Below, piece by piece: positions 8,135 through 16,631 of a stretch of DNA of 59,056 bases. The DNA is taken from the NCBI GenBank assembly GCA_002320285.1, contig DCKE01000018.1, forward strand, positions 22,755-81,810, read 5' to 3'. Each line of letters opens with the position of its first letter. Positions within the stretch are counted from its first letter, which is position 1. A model generated the notes under the pieces. That model made no database searches and was not told the DNA's origin. It saw only the letters and a list, made by a program, of their open reading frames with translations. Made by a program: the position numbers and the translations under genes. This DNA comes from Flavobacteriaceae bacterium UBA1682 (GTDB lineage: Bacteria; Bacteroidota; Bacteroidia; Flavobacteriales; Flavobacteriaceae).

Positions 8135-8161
8135 TATATACGGTCTAAAAACGTATATTTA
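8135..8161 (+). promoter_or_regulatory. Inverted repeat and shared motif upstream of pcaF
   Basis: ATATACG (8136-8142) and CGTATAT (8152-8158) form a perfect 7-9-7 inverted repeat. The right arm lies inside AAAACGTATATTTA (8148-8161), the 14-mer also found upstream of pcaD. Confidence 0.45.
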
Positions 8162-8181
8162 AATATGTAAAATCCTGTAAA

Positions 8182-9390
8182 ATGAATAAAGAAGCCTATA
8201 TAATTGACGGTATTCGCACACCGATGGGGAGTTTCGGAGGAACGCTTTCTGCGATAAGAGCAGATGACTTAGCGGCCTTGCCCATCGCTGAATTGATCAA
8301 GAGGAATCCCGACATACCCGTAGAGGTGATAGATGATGTGATTTTGGGATGCCACAACCAAGCGGGTGAAGACAACAGAAATGTTGCTCGCATGGCGGCA
8401 TTATTAGCGGGCTTGCCGGTTACGGTGCCCGGAGAAACCATCAACCGATTGTGTTCTTCGGGTATGTCTGCCGTGGTACATGCTGCTCGGGCTATAAAAG
8501 CGGGTGACGGCGATGTATTTATCGCTGGTGGAGTAGAACACATGACGAGAGGACCGTTGGTTATTTCTAAGGCATCCAAAGCCTTTGGTATAGACTTCAA
8601 ACTGGAAGATTCCTCGTTTGGCTGGCGTTTTGTCAATCCAAAAATGACAGCGATGTACGGTACCGATGTCATGGGACTAACTGCGGAGAATTTGGTAGAT
8701 CAATACGGTATTACTCGGGCAGATCAAGATCAATTTGCGTTATGGTCTCAACAAAAAGCAACAGCGGCATGGGCAAACGGCCGCTTGGGTGAGGAGGTCA
8801 TGACCGTTCGTATCCCACAGAAAAAAGGCGGGGACCTTCTCTTTACACAAGATGAATTTATCCGCCCTACAACGACTATAGAAGGTTTGGCAAAATTGAA
8901 AGCGGCTTTTAAAGAAAACGGAACGGTTACGGCTGGTAATGCTTCGGGGCTTAATGATGGTGCTGCTGCGGTTTTTGTTGCATCGGCAGACACGGTTAAG
9001 CAATACGGATTAAAACCGATGGCGCGAATCGTAGCCTCCGCAGTGACCGGTGTAGAACCTCGAATCATGGGAATCGGACCGGTATCTGCTACACAAAAAG
9101 CCTTAAAAAAAGCGGGATTGACCTTAGATCAGATCGATATTATCGAATTCAATGAAGCCTTTGCAGCCCAGGTATTGGCTTGTTCGAGAGCCTTGGGATT
9201 AGCAGACAACGATCCGCGGATCAATCCAAATGGTGGTGCTATTGCATTAGGACATCCACTGGGTATGTCTGGTGCGCGAATTGCCTATACCGCAGCATTG
9301 CAATTGCAAAAAACGGGCAAACGATATGCCTTAGCAACCATGTGCATCGGAGTAGGCCAAGGTTACGCTATTGTATTAGAACGTGCTTAA
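8182..9390 (+). CDS. pcaF: 3-oxoadipyl-CoA thiolase
   Basis: 402 aa. Cleaves 3-oxoadipyl-CoA to succinyl-CoA and acetyl-CoA, the last step of the pathway. The thiolase catalytic set is complete: nucleophile C91 (NRLCSSGMSAV), H358 (GGAIALGHPLGMSGAR) and C388 (ATMCIGVGQG). Length and the starting IDGIRTPMGSFGG segment are typical of PcaF/PaaJ, which are slightly longer than acetoacetyl-CoA thiolases (about 390 aa). It is last in the catabolic cluster, 141 bp after pcaIJ with its own promoter-like motif, and is followed by a strong terminator. Confidence 0.92.
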   Translation: MNKEAYIIDGIRTPMGSFGGTLSAIRADDLAALPIAELIKRNPDIPVEVIDDVILGCHNQAGEDNRNVARMAALLAGLPVTVPGETINRLCSSGMSAVVHAARAIKAGDGDVFIAGGVEHMTRGPLVISKASKAFGIDFKLEDSSFGWRFVNPKMTAMYGTDVMGLTAENLVDQYGITRADQDQFALWSQQKATAAWANGRLGEEVMTVRIPQKKGGDLLFTQDEFIRPTTTIEGLAKLKAAFKENGTVTAGNASGLNDGAAAVFVASADTVKQYGLKPMARIVASAVTGVEPRIMGIGPVSATQKALKKAGLTLDQIDIIEFNEAFAAQVLACSRALGLADNDPRINPNGGAIALGHPLGMSGARIAYTAALQLQKTGKRYALATMCIGVGQGYAIVLERA

Positions 9391-9398
9391 AGAGTCAT

Positions 9399-9430
9399 GA
9401 GGCATTAAATAACAACGGATTTAATGCCTC
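9399..9430. terminator. Bidirectional terminator between pcaF and the GNAT gene
   Basis: Perfect 12-bp arms GAGGCATTAAAT (9399-9410) and ATTTAATGCCTC (9419-9430) with an 8-base loop, located between two convergent stop codons. Confidence 0.8.
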
Positions 9431-9437
9431 CTCACAA

Positions 9438-9986
9438 CTATTTTAGCGATAAACTCATCGTTAAATTGTCGTAATACCGATTCTCGTGTTTAAAAAAGTT
9501 TTTGATGACCCCATTCTCTTGGAACCCCATTTTCTTATAAAGACCAAGTCCCAATCTGTTTTCGTTATAAACCTGTAACCACAATAATTCCAATACGGGA
9601 TTTTCTTCTGCCCATTCTATGGCTTGTTGCATCAAATGAGTACCCAAACCGCTGTTTCTCCAGGCGTTTAAGATTCCCATTCCAATAACGGCTGTATGTT
9701 GCATGATGATGCGTTGATGGCTGCTGATATTGATATTTCCTAAAATCTGCCCCTCAAACTCAGCAATTAGCAACAAGGAATTTTTATGATCGATAAAGGA
9801 CTTTATCCATTGTTCCTCCTCCTCAAGGCTGAGGGTGAATTCCTCATTTAATTTTGGTATATACTCGCTGTCGTTGATGTATTCTCTTACGGTATTTAAC
9901 AGTCTGGCGGCATCGGATAGCTCCGCACTGCGGATGATAACCTCTTTTCCGTTTTTAAGTACTAGTGTTTTGGGGGTAAATTTCAT
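9438..9986 (-). CDS. GNAT-family N-acetyltransferase
   Basis: 182 aa. Acetyl-CoA-dependent acyltransferase of unknown substrate. The acetyl-CoA loop is in VIGMGILNAWRNSGLGTHLM (about 98-117, R/Q-x-x-G-x-G type). Motif B is LLWLQVYNENRLGLGLYKKMGFQENG (about 134-159), the pattern of RimI/RimL-like and amine-acetylating enzymes. It is convergent with pcaF and appears unrelated to the catechol genes. A candidate -7 box TATATTTG reads on the minus strand at 10083-10076. Confidence 0.85.
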   Translation of the reverse strand: MKFTPKTLVLKNGKEVIIRSAELSDAARLLNTVREYINDSEYIPKLNEEFTLSLEEEEQWIKSFIDHKNSLLLIAEFEGQILGNINISSHQRIIMQHTAVIGMGILNAWRNSGLGTHLMQQAIEWAEENPVLELLWLQVYNENRLGLGLYKKMGFQENGVIKNFFKHENRYYDNLTMSLSLK

Positions 9987-10351
9987 TTTTTTGTATGTTT
10001 TTTTTGATTTTTCAATGGGTTTAACCCATACAGCAATTCGTGTAAAAATCTCGCAATTGAGCTCATGTGATTTTTCAAATATAATAAGCTTAGGCGAAAA
10101 TTGTAAATTTTAGAATAATAAAATCGTATGGGGTTGGTTTTTAGTGTATTGGAGTTTAACAGCATGGCATCACTTGAAATAGCACTGCAATTTACTGCAA
10201 TTGGTATGGTAAAATAGGGGGTTGTAGAGTGAGTATTGTTTCCACAATGTGAGGTTATTTACAGCTAAAATTTAATTATATTTAATTTTTGTTGTTAATA
10301 TATATAGTATTTTATAGTTATTTATCTATAAAATTATGTAATATGTTTTTG
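9987..10351. other. AT-rich divergent intergenic region
   Basis: Upstream DNA shared by the leftward GNAT gene and the rightward lipoprotein gene. It contains the leftward TATATTTG box (10076-10083) and no credible ORF; the short open frames here are AT-rich noise. Confidence 0.6.
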
Positions 10352-10368
10352 TTGGCACGGCGATTGCA
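10352..10368 (+). promoter_or_regulatory. Sigma-54 (RpoN) promoter
   Basis: TTGGCACGGCGATTGCA matches the -24/-12 consensus (TTGGCACG-N4-TTGCA) without mismatch. GG (10354-10355) and GC (10366-10367) are separated by the required 10 bases. The predicted transcript starts near 10379, giving a 5' leader of about 24 nt before the lipoprotein ATG. Confidence 0.8.
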
Positions 10369-10402
10369 TATCTATTTACAGTAACCTTAAAAAATACATA
10401 TC

Positions 10403-10792
10403 ATGAAAAACTCAATCAAATCTATTTTCAAATTATTAGGAGCTGTAGTACTTACTGTTTTTGTGTTGTCTGCATGTAGTAAGGATGACGACCCGGCGGA
10501 TAATGACTTATTCGTAGGAACTTATAAAGGGCATGTCACTTATATAACTGATGGCGAAAATATCGATAAAAAGGATGGAACCGTTCGAGTAGTTAAAGTG
10601 GGTAATAATTATAATTTTGTGTTTTCCGATAATATTCCTGATATTACAGGAGTAGAATTCGAAAAGAAAGGCGATAATTCGGTGATTAATATCGGATCTA
10701 GCGATACGCACTACATTTCGATTGACAACAGCAAACTGGTTATTGCCTATGCCAAAGACGGTAAAGTTTGGACGGCTAATGCCAATAGATAA
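10403..10792 (+). CDS. Small surface lipoprotein, 129 aa
   Basis: Lipoprotein signal peptide with lipobox LSAC and modified Cys25. The following S-K-D-D-D resembles the acidic surface-export signal of Bacteroidota lipoproteins, so it may sit on the outer face of the outer membrane. The ~100-residue mature domain is beta-rich (LFVGTYKGHVTY; NNYNFVFSD; HYISIDNSKLVIAY), with alternating strands like small lipocalin/META-like lipoproteins, but I recognise no family. It is a monocistronic unit between a sigma-54 promoter and a strong terminator. Confidence 0.8.
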   Translation: MKNSIKSIFKLLGAVVLTVFVLSACSKDDDPADNDLFVGTYKGHVTYITDGENIDKKDGTVRVVKVGNNYNFVFSDNIPDITGVEFEKKGDNSVINIGSSDTHYISIDNSKLVIAYAKDGKVWTANANR

Positions 10793-10892
10793 GTAAAATA
10801 CAACCTATTTTAGGCTCTTTTAGAGCATCATCACAACCTAAAAGTTGTGCTATTAGTAAGGGAAATACAAATATAAAGTAGGTTTATTTAGA

Positions 10893-10922
10893 CCCTCGTG
10901 ATTTTTTTCACGAGGGTTTTTT
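10893..10922 (+). terminator. Rho-independent terminator of the lipoprotein gene
   Basis: CCCTCGTGA (10893-10901) and TCACGAGGG (10908-10916) form a 9-bp stem followed by TTTTTT. Confidence 0.9.
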
Positions 10923-10973
10923 GATTGTTGCTCGAGATTATGAGTGTCGAATTTCGAATCACGACTCAGGAAT

Positions 10974-11002
10974 AAAAAAAGAAAGCGCTAATTTCTTAGC
11001 GC
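10974..11002 (-). terminator. Terminator of tatA
   Basis: GCGCTAA (10985-10991) / TTAGCGC (10996-11002) hairpin. On the minus strand it is followed by a T-rich tract (the A-run at 10974-10984 of the plus strand), 25 bp beyond the tatA stop. Confidence 0.8.
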
Positions 11003-11026
11003 GTTTTGATATAGAAAAGAGTATGA

Positions 11027-11245
11027 CTACTCTGCTTTGGGCTGTTCTTCCTGAGCTTGTGTAGTAGCTTTTGCAGTTGGATTGTCCGTATCCTTAGTGG
11101 CGTTTTTAAACTCCTTGATGCCGGTTCCTAAACCTTTCATCAATTCTGGAATTTTTTTTCCTCCGAATAACAACAATACAAATGCAACAACTAAGATAAG
11201 TTCAGAAGGAGCTATTGCTCCAAGAAATACTAAGGATGAATACAT
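11027..11245 (-). CDS. tatA: Twin-arginine translocase subunit TatA/E
   Basis: 72 aa. Pore-forming component of Tat export of folded proteins across the inner membrane. One N-terminal transmembrane helix (ELILVVAFVLLLFGG), the hinge GGKKIPELMKGLGTGIKEFKNATKD that forms the amphipathic helix, and a charged Gln/Glu/Ala-rich tail are all diagnostic. TatBC is not in the window. It is a stand-alone gene with its own terminator. Confidence 0.94.
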   Translation of the reverse strand: MYSSLVFLGAIAPSELILVVAFVLLLFGGKKIPELMKGLGTGIKEFKNATKDTDNPTAKATTQAQEEQPKAE

Positions 11246-11591
11246 TGTAGAAATGATTAATATTATAAAGTAACAAATGTAAATTTTTAGATTATTTTAT
11301 CAAGTTTTCTTAAGATTAATTTAACTATACTGAGGTTATCGTATTTCATACGGTTTTGGGTTGTTAAATTAAAAATAAATTAAAACCTTAATTATTTGTC
11401 AGATTTTGAAGTTTTTTACTGTAGATACTGAGGATATTTGCAGTAAATAAAAACAAATGTTTATTTCATTTTTTTAAAAGATAGGCTCAAATCCAACGGC
11501 TTAACTTCGAAATTAAAATCTTAGTATGCCCTGATCCACATGGAATGTAGCTAGGGCACTGACTAAGAATATACACAAAGTGCTCTAACCA
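11246..11591. other. AT-rich intergenic region upstream of tatA and downstream of emrB
   Basis: No ORF. It contains an imperfect hairpin, CTTAGT (11520-11525) with ACTAAG (11562-11567) and TGCCCT (11527-11532) with AGGGCA (11553-11558), located 25-70 bp after the emrB stop. This may end the efflux operon although no T-run follows. Confidence 0.45.
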
Positions 11592-13163
11592 TTAATGAGC
11601 TGCCGAAATATCGACTTTACCGGCGCCTTTTTTGATAAAAAACAATATAAAGGGAATACAAATTAGAAATAAGATACCCAAAAACATAAAGATATCCATA
11701 TAGGTCAGCACGGTAGCTTGTTTGGTTACACTCATATCCAGTAACTGATAGGCTTTGTTTAAGGCTTCATTTGGAGCAAATCCCTTGGCGATAAAACCCT
11801 GTTGTAAACCTGCTACTCGTGCTTGCACTTCGGGAGCAGTCGTTTCTAAATGGGAAACCAGATTCAAACGGTGATTGATGGTCCATCTCGAGATAAAAGT
11901 GGTAATTAATGCAATACCGAACGACCCTCCTAATTGTCTCATCATACCGGTAAAAGCGGCACCTTCACCGATTTGCTTGCGTTGTAAAGACGATAGGGAA
12001 AGCGTGGTTATCGGTACAAATAACAGTCCCAATCCCACACCGCGAATCACTAGAGGCCAGAAGAAATGTTCTGCCCCAGTGTCTGGTGTTAAAACGTTAT
12101 GCGCCCAGAAACTGTAGATAAAAAACACTAAAAATCCGGTCGCAACCAAATATTTTGGTTCCACACCGCGTTGTAACAAACGCGCAATAAGCGGCATCAT
12201 AAAGGCGGTCATGATAGAACTAGGCACCAATAACATTCCAGCATCTGTGGCAGTCCATCCCAAAATGGATTGGGTATAAATCGGAATAATAAATGTGGAT
12301 CCGTAAAGACCAAACCCCAAGATAAACGACAAGATCGTACCAATGGCTAAATTCGAATCTTTTAGCACCCGAAGATTGACAATGGGATTGGAATACACCA
12401 ATTCACGCCATACAAAACAGATAAAACCAAAAACAGAGGCTATGCTCAGGGTGACAATGGTGGAGTTTTGAAACCAATCATCTTGTTGTCCGTGTTCCAA
12501 CACATATTGTAGCGAACCCACTGCGATGGCTAACAAGGCGATACCGAGAAAATCAACCTTTCTAAAACTGGTTTTTTCGGAGTATTTCGGACTCTTTACA
12601 AACATGAATGTCAGTACAGTAGCGAGTATTCCGATGGGAATATTGATGTAAAAGATAAACGGCCACGAATAGTGATCAACGATATAACCTCCTAAAGGGG
12701 GGCCTAAGGTTGGACCGACAATTACTCCCATTCCATAAATGGCTTGTGCAACACCGCGTTTGGCCATCGGGTAACTTTCTGTAATAATCGTTTGTGAAGT
12801 CACCAATAAAGCACCACCTCCCAATCCTTGTATAAATCGAAACAGGATAATCTCCCACATCGTAGTGGCATTTCCACATAAAAAGGAGGCTATGGTAAAG
12901 ATGATGATCGAAACGGCAAAATAATTGCGACGCCCAAATTGTTGTGACAACCAACTGGTCATCGGCACTACAATAACATTGGCTATAGCATAAGCCGTCA
13001 CTACCCAAGCAATATCAGTCAGGGAAACTCCCAAACTACCTTTCATGTCGTTCATCGCGACATTGACAATAGTGGTATCGACAATCTCGAGTAAAGCACA
13101 TAAGATTGCAGTAATCGTTATGATGACTCGGCGCGAACCATATTCTACTAAACTGTCTTCCAT
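11592..13163 (-). CDS. emrB: DHA2-family multidrug efflux MFS permease (EmrB-like)
   Basis: 523 aa, 14 predicted transmembrane helices. Proton-driven drug exporter of the inner membrane. Motifs include DIAWVVTAYAIANVIVVPMTSWLSQQFGRRNYF (motif A region), VGPTLGPPLGGYIVDHYSWPFIFYINIPIG (DHA2 motif C) and RFIQGLGGGALLV. It follows emrA by 21 bp and tolC upstream, forming a tripartite EmrAB-TolC type pump. Substrates are unknown; hydrophobic drugs, fatty acids or bile-like compounds are typical. Confidence 0.92.
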   Translation of the reverse strand: MEDSLVEYGSRRVIITITAILCALLEIVDTTIVNVAMNDMKGSLGVSLTDIAWVVTAYAIANVIVVPMTSWLSQQFGRRNYFAVSIIIFTIASFLCGNATTMWEIILFRFIQGLGGGALLVTSQTIITESYPMAKRGVAQAIYGMGVIVGPTLGPPLGGYIVDHYSWPFIFYINIPIGILATVLTFMFVKSPKYSEKTSFRKVDFLGIALLAIAVGSLQYVLEHGQQDDWFQNSTIVTLSIASVFGFICFVWRELVYSNPIVNLRVLKDSNLAIGTILSFILGFGLYGSTFIIPIYTQSILGWTATDAGMLLVPSSIMTAFMMPLIARLLQRGVEPKYLVATGFLVFFIYSFWAHNVLTPDTGAEHFFWPLVIRGVGLGLLFVPITTLSLSSLQRKQIGEGAAFTGMMRQLGGSFGIALITTFISRWTINHRLNLVSHLETTAPEVQARVAGLQQGFIAKGFAPNEALNKAYQLLDMSVTKQATVLTYMDIFMFLGILFLICIPFILFFIKKGAGKVDISAAH

Positions 13164-13184
13164 AATTTTCGTTTAGTAAGTGAG

Positions 13185-14333
13185 TTATTGCTTGTTATTA
13201 CCGCTTTTTATCAAAACATCAACATCGGCATTCATGCCCGGACGAATCAATTGTAACATCGGGTCATCGGTATGAGAGAAAACGATTTTCACCGGTAGTC
13301 TTTGCACGGTTTTCACAAAGTTTCCAGAGGCATTATCCGGTGGTAGTAAAGCAAATTTTGCACCCGTAGCTGGGGATATGGAATTGACAGTACCTTCAAA
13401 TCGGTGTTTGGGAAAAGCATCGATTTTAATCTCAACCGTTTGTCCTTCTCTAAGGTGTTCCATCTGAGTTTCTTTAAAATTCGCAACCACCCAGATTTCG
13501 TTGTTTTTAACTAAATTAAAAAGGGCTTGTCCCGCTTGAACTAATTGTCCGCTTTGTAAATTTATTTTTGAAACCTGACCGTCCTCAGCTGCTGTGATTA
13601 CCGTATACGATAAAAATAATCTTGCATTTTCAATATTGGTCTCCGCTTGCTTTAAATTGGCTTTGGCAACATCGGTTTGAGAGTGGGTGACTTTGGTCTG
13701 TGATTTACTCATATCCACTTGTCGACCTACAGCTTGAGCTTGCTTTTCAGCGGCTTTCTTTTGCTCCTGAAGTACTAATAGCTGCTTTTCGGCGGTTTCT
13801 TTTGCAGCCTGTGCTTGTTCAAACTGTTGTTTGGTGATGGACTGATTGTTAAACAATTTCTCATAACGATTAAAATCATTTTGAGCGCGCCATACCTGTA
13901 CTTTTGCAGCTTCAATATTGGCTTGAGCAGTTGCGACATTGGCCCAGGCAGTAGAAGCGCCGGCCTCGCTTGATAAAATTGCCGTGTTGCTTGAAGAAAT
14001 TCCCGCTTCAGCAACCGCCAACTGACTCAATGCTGCCAATCGGGCATCTTCGGCTTGTTGTAATTTGATCTGATACTCCGAATCGTCTATGACCAATAGG
14101 GTATCTCCCTTTTTAACATATTCATTGTCTTGAATATTGATGCTTTTTACATAGCCCGTAACCTTGGGGATTACAGGACTTATTTTGGCTTCCACTTGAG
14201 CGTCATCGGTGGTTTCATGAGCTTGAGAATGGATGTATTTATAAACTCCAAATGCGACGCCGGCTACAACCAAGATGGTCAAGCCGCCAATGAATTTGCT
14301 ATTTAATTTTTTCTTTGATGCTGTTGGTTCCAT
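13185..14333 (-). CDS. emrA: HlyD/EmrA-family periplasmic adaptor
   Basis: 382 aa. Links the inner-membrane pump to the outer-membrane channel. One N-terminal transmembrane helix (about 14-31), first half of the lipoyl/barrel-sandwich domain (AKISPVIPKVTGYVKSINIQDNEYVKKGDTLLVID, 45-80), a long coiled-coil hairpin rich in Ala, Gln and Lys (about 85-230), then the returning lipoyl half and beta-barrel (VITAAEDGQVSKINLQSGQLVQAG). It is 10 bp after tolC and 21 bp before emrB. Confidence 0.92.
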   Translation of the reverse strand: MEPTASKKKLNSKFIGGLTILVVAGVAFGVYKYIHSQAHETTDDAQVEAKISPVIPKVTGYVKSINIQDNEYVKKGDTLLVIDDSEYQIKLQQAEDARLAALSQLAVAEAGISSSNTAILSSEAGASTAWANVATAQANIEAAKVQVWRAQNDFNRYEKLFNNQSITKQQFEQAQAAKETAEKQLLVLQEQKKAAEKQAQAVGRQVDMSKSQTKVTHSQTDVAKANLKQAETNIENARLFLSYTVITAAEDGQVSKINLQSGQLVQAGQALFNLVKNNEIWVVANFKETQMEHLREGQTVEIKIDAFPKHRFEGTVNSISPATGAKFALLPPDNASGNFVKTVQRLPVKIVFSHTDDPMLQLIRPGMNADVDVLIKSGNNKQ

Positions 14334-14343
14334 ATTCGGTTTG

Positions 14344-15651
14344 TTATTGAACGTTTTCTAATAAATTTCCTGTGGTAAATGCGTATTCGTAAATAGACAG
14401 CTGTTGATCGACTTCACCCAGTACCTGGTTTATTTGTGCTTGCAGTTGCTGAACATCAGCCTCCAGCAAATCGTCGGTATCCGCCAGACCATTGTCGTAT
14501 TTGTCTTTTACAATTCTGTAATTCTCATCAGCCTGTTCTAAAGCATCGGCGATTACCACATTCTTTTTAATGGCTAAGGCATATTTGTTATAGGCTTCTT
14601 GAGTTTCAACCTTGGCCTTATCTTGTAATAAAGCCAACTGATAGTCGTTTTCGATATCGCGGGATTTGGCAATTTTTACTTCTGCGCGATTCTTGAATAT
14701 TGACGTTAAATCATATTTTAAAGCTACTCCTACATTTGTGGCGTTGGTTACTTTAACCACTTGATCCAGATCGAATGCAATATATCCCGCCGAGATACCC
14801 AAAGACGGATAATATCCTGATCGGGCAATACTGATTGCATTTTTGGTGATTTTAGATTGCTCCTCTAAACTTTGAACATCTTTTCTATGCGTATAGGTGG
14901 CGTTCGGTGTAGGAATCAGAGGAAGCTGACTCGCTTGTTCTACCTCAATAACCTCATTTTCAGGCAGACCGATCAGCAGATTTAAACGGTAATTGAGATT
15001 CTTATAAGTGGTTTTGGTTTCTTCTAGCGTCAGCTGTACATTGGAAGCCTGCAGTTTCGCTCGTAGAAAATCGTTTTTAGCAATGATACCGTTGTCTAAA
15101 AAATTTTGAAAATCTTTGACTCGTTGTTGTGCACGATTTAGATTTTCGTTCAAAACAGCAATCGATTGTTGTGTTTTATACAAGCCAAAATACAAATTGA
15201 TCGTTTGCCAAACAGCATCTTCTTTTGTAGCACTTTCTCCAATCTTGGAAACTTCTACGGCATACTCACTCTGTTTGATCAGGTTTCTAATTTTAAAACC
15301 ATTAAAAACCGGTACACTTGCGCTGGCTTGTCCAATCAGTAAATGACTAGGGCTAACTGAATTGGAAGGAGAATTGCTTTCAGAACTGGGAAGTGGAACC
15401 TGTAAATCGATATTGGTGTTGGTAAATAAATGTAAATACTCAGCGCTGACATTTACATTGGGATATTGAGCGTTTTTGGCACTCTTCACGCGGTAAGCAG
15501 AGGTTTGAGTTGCTGCCGCCGCAGCTTGTACTGACTTGCTGTGAATCAAACCCGATTGAATCGCTTGTTTAAGACTAATCGGATGAGTTTCCTGTGCTTC
15601 GATGTACAGGCAAGACAGCAACAATACGGGGAGAAAATAATTAGTTTTCAT
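14344..15651 (-). CDS. TolC-family outer-membrane efflux channel
   Basis: 435 aa with signal peptide (MKTNYFLPVLLLSCLYIEAQ). Two OEP repeats of long alpha-helices (about 30-220 and 240-430) form the trimeric periplasmic tunnel; typical segments are NLYFGLYKTQQSIAVLNENL and YDNGLADTDDLLEADVQQLQAQ. Its start overlaps the end of tetR by 11 bp and it precedes emrA by 10 bp. All three transport components are thus encoded together. Confidence 0.92.
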   Translation of the reverse strand: MKTNYFLPVLLLSCLYIEAQETHPISLKQAIQSGLIHSKSVQAAAAATQTSAYRVKSAKNAQYPNVNVSAEYLHLFTNTNIDLQVPLPSSESNSPSNSVSPSHLLIGQASASVPVFNGFKIRNLIKQSEYAVEVSKIGESATKEDAVWQTINLYFGLYKTQQSIAVLNENLNRAQQRVKDFQNFLDNGIIAKNDFLRAKLQASNVQLTLEETKTTYKNLNYRLNLLIGLPENEVIEVEQASQLPLIPTPNATYTHRKDVQSLEEQSKITKNAISIARSGYYPSLGISAGYIAFDLDQVVKVTNATNVGVALKYDLTSIFKNRAEVKIAKSRDIENDYQLALLQDKAKVETQEAYNKYALAIKKNVVIADALEQADENYRIVKDKYDNGLADTDDLLEADVQQLQAQINQVLGEVDQQLSIYEYAFTTGNLLENVQ

Positions 15652-16273
15652 TGTTGTACATTAATATTGCTTTTAAAGAATCTAGTAAATAAGGGTAAAA
15701 ATTATCCTCGATATAAACGGCATATTCCTCATGAGTGCGAATTTGCCACTTGTCAGAATACGTATTTTCATTGAGTATTAAATAGGATGTACTGCCGATG
15801 ACTACACTGATAATCGCTTCGGCATGAGCACGTCTTCCAAAAATTTTTTGCTCGTAACCCGTATCGATCATCTCTTGTACAATGCGTAGGGTTTCTAACT
15901 TCATTTTCTTAATGCCTTCTTTGATCTGAATAGGCGAATCGGTTTTGGAATATTCGCGTAACATGATGCGATGAAACTCATGTTCTTTCAAGATTCGAGA
16001 AAGATAACCTTGTAAAAAAGAAGATAACTTGTCCATCGAATCGCCGGATTCATTTTCAAGTAAGTTTTGTAGGCTGGTATTTAATTTTTCTAAGCGCATC
16101 TCAAAAAGAGCTTCAACTAGTTTTTCTTTTGATCCAAAATAATAACTAACCATCGCTATATTTATCTTGGCTTGTTTCGAAATTTCGCGAATACTGCTGG
16201 CATCAATGCCTTTTTTCGAGAAGATCTCCTCAGCGACCAGCAATATTTTTTGCTGTTTTTCATTCCATTTCAT
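15641..16273 (-). CDS. TetR-family repressor of the efflux operon
   Basis: 210 aa. The N-terminal TetR helix-turn-helix is at about 10-55 (AEEIFSKKGIDASSIREISKQAKINIAMVSYYFGSKEKLVEAL). The C-terminal ligand domain is variable and all helical. It is first gene of the tetR-tolC-emrA-emrB operon, so it most likely represses its own operon and is relieved by a pump substrate. A 9-4-9 inverted repeat lies 27 bp upstream of its start. Confidence 0.92.
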   Translation of the reverse strand: MKWNEKQQKILLVAEEIFSKKGIDASSIREISKQAKINIAMVSYYFGSKEKLVEALFEMRLEKLNTSLQNLLENESGDSMDKLSSFLQGYLSRILKEHEFHRIMLREYSKTDSPIQIKEGIKKMKLETLRIVQEMIDTGYEQKIFGRRAHAEAIISVVIGSTSYLILNENTYSDKWQIRTHEEYAVYIEDNFYPYLLDSLKAILMYNNEN

Positions 16274-16299
16274 CAGGTAGTGAATTAAATTCGGCTACA

Positions 16300-16321
16300 A
16301 AATTAAACAAACGTTTAATTT
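16300..16321. promoter_or_regulatory. Putative TetR operator
   Basis: Perfect 9-bp arms AAATTAAAC (16300-16308) and GTTTAATTT (16313-16321) around a 4-bp centre, in the promoter region of the efflux operon. Confidence 0.7.
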
Positions 16322-16578
16322 CTGATTCATTTTTATTCAATTATTTTGTCAAAATAATATAAGAAACTTATTTATAGTTGTTTAAGTGTGCGTAAATCGT
16401 ATTTTTAAACGCGTTGCTTATACTGTAGATAGGAGAGGTATAGCCTGGTCGATTTCCTGATTTCTACTGGGGTTGACCAAACAATTTGACGGAATTGCTT
16501 CGTAAAAAGCCCCTTAAAGAAATGACTGCCAAAAGGATTTTACGACGGTTATGAAGGAGTGGGATTATAAAAAGAAAA
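16322..16578. other. Intergenic region upstream of the efflux operon
   Basis: No ORF or RNA gene recognised. It separates the efflux operon promoter from the terminator of the next leftward gene. Confidence 0.5.
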
Positions 16579-16612
16579 GGCTCTATCAATTTGAATGATA
16601 GAGCCTTTTTTT
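16579..16612. terminator. Terminator of the 16632-17642 gene
   Basis: GGCTCTATCA (16579-16588) and TGATAGAGCC (16596-16605), flanked by an A-rich tract on the left and TTTTTTT on the right, so it can act in both directions. It follows the leftward gene that stops at 16632. Confidence 0.88.
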
Positions 16613-16631
16613 AGAAGGGGAAGTTTATCTG

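Noticed and set aside
8196..9068. Antisense ORFs within the thiolase gene
   Set aside because: Long minus-strand frames are a by-product of codon bias in pcaF; no homology or promoter.
9180..9446. 88-aa ORF overlapping the 3' end of pcaF
   Set aside because: Out-of-frame shadow of conserved thiolase codons, running over the terminator.
11082..11273. 63-aa ORF antisense to tatA
   Set aside because: The minus-strand TatA is unambiguous; the plus-strand frame is its complement.
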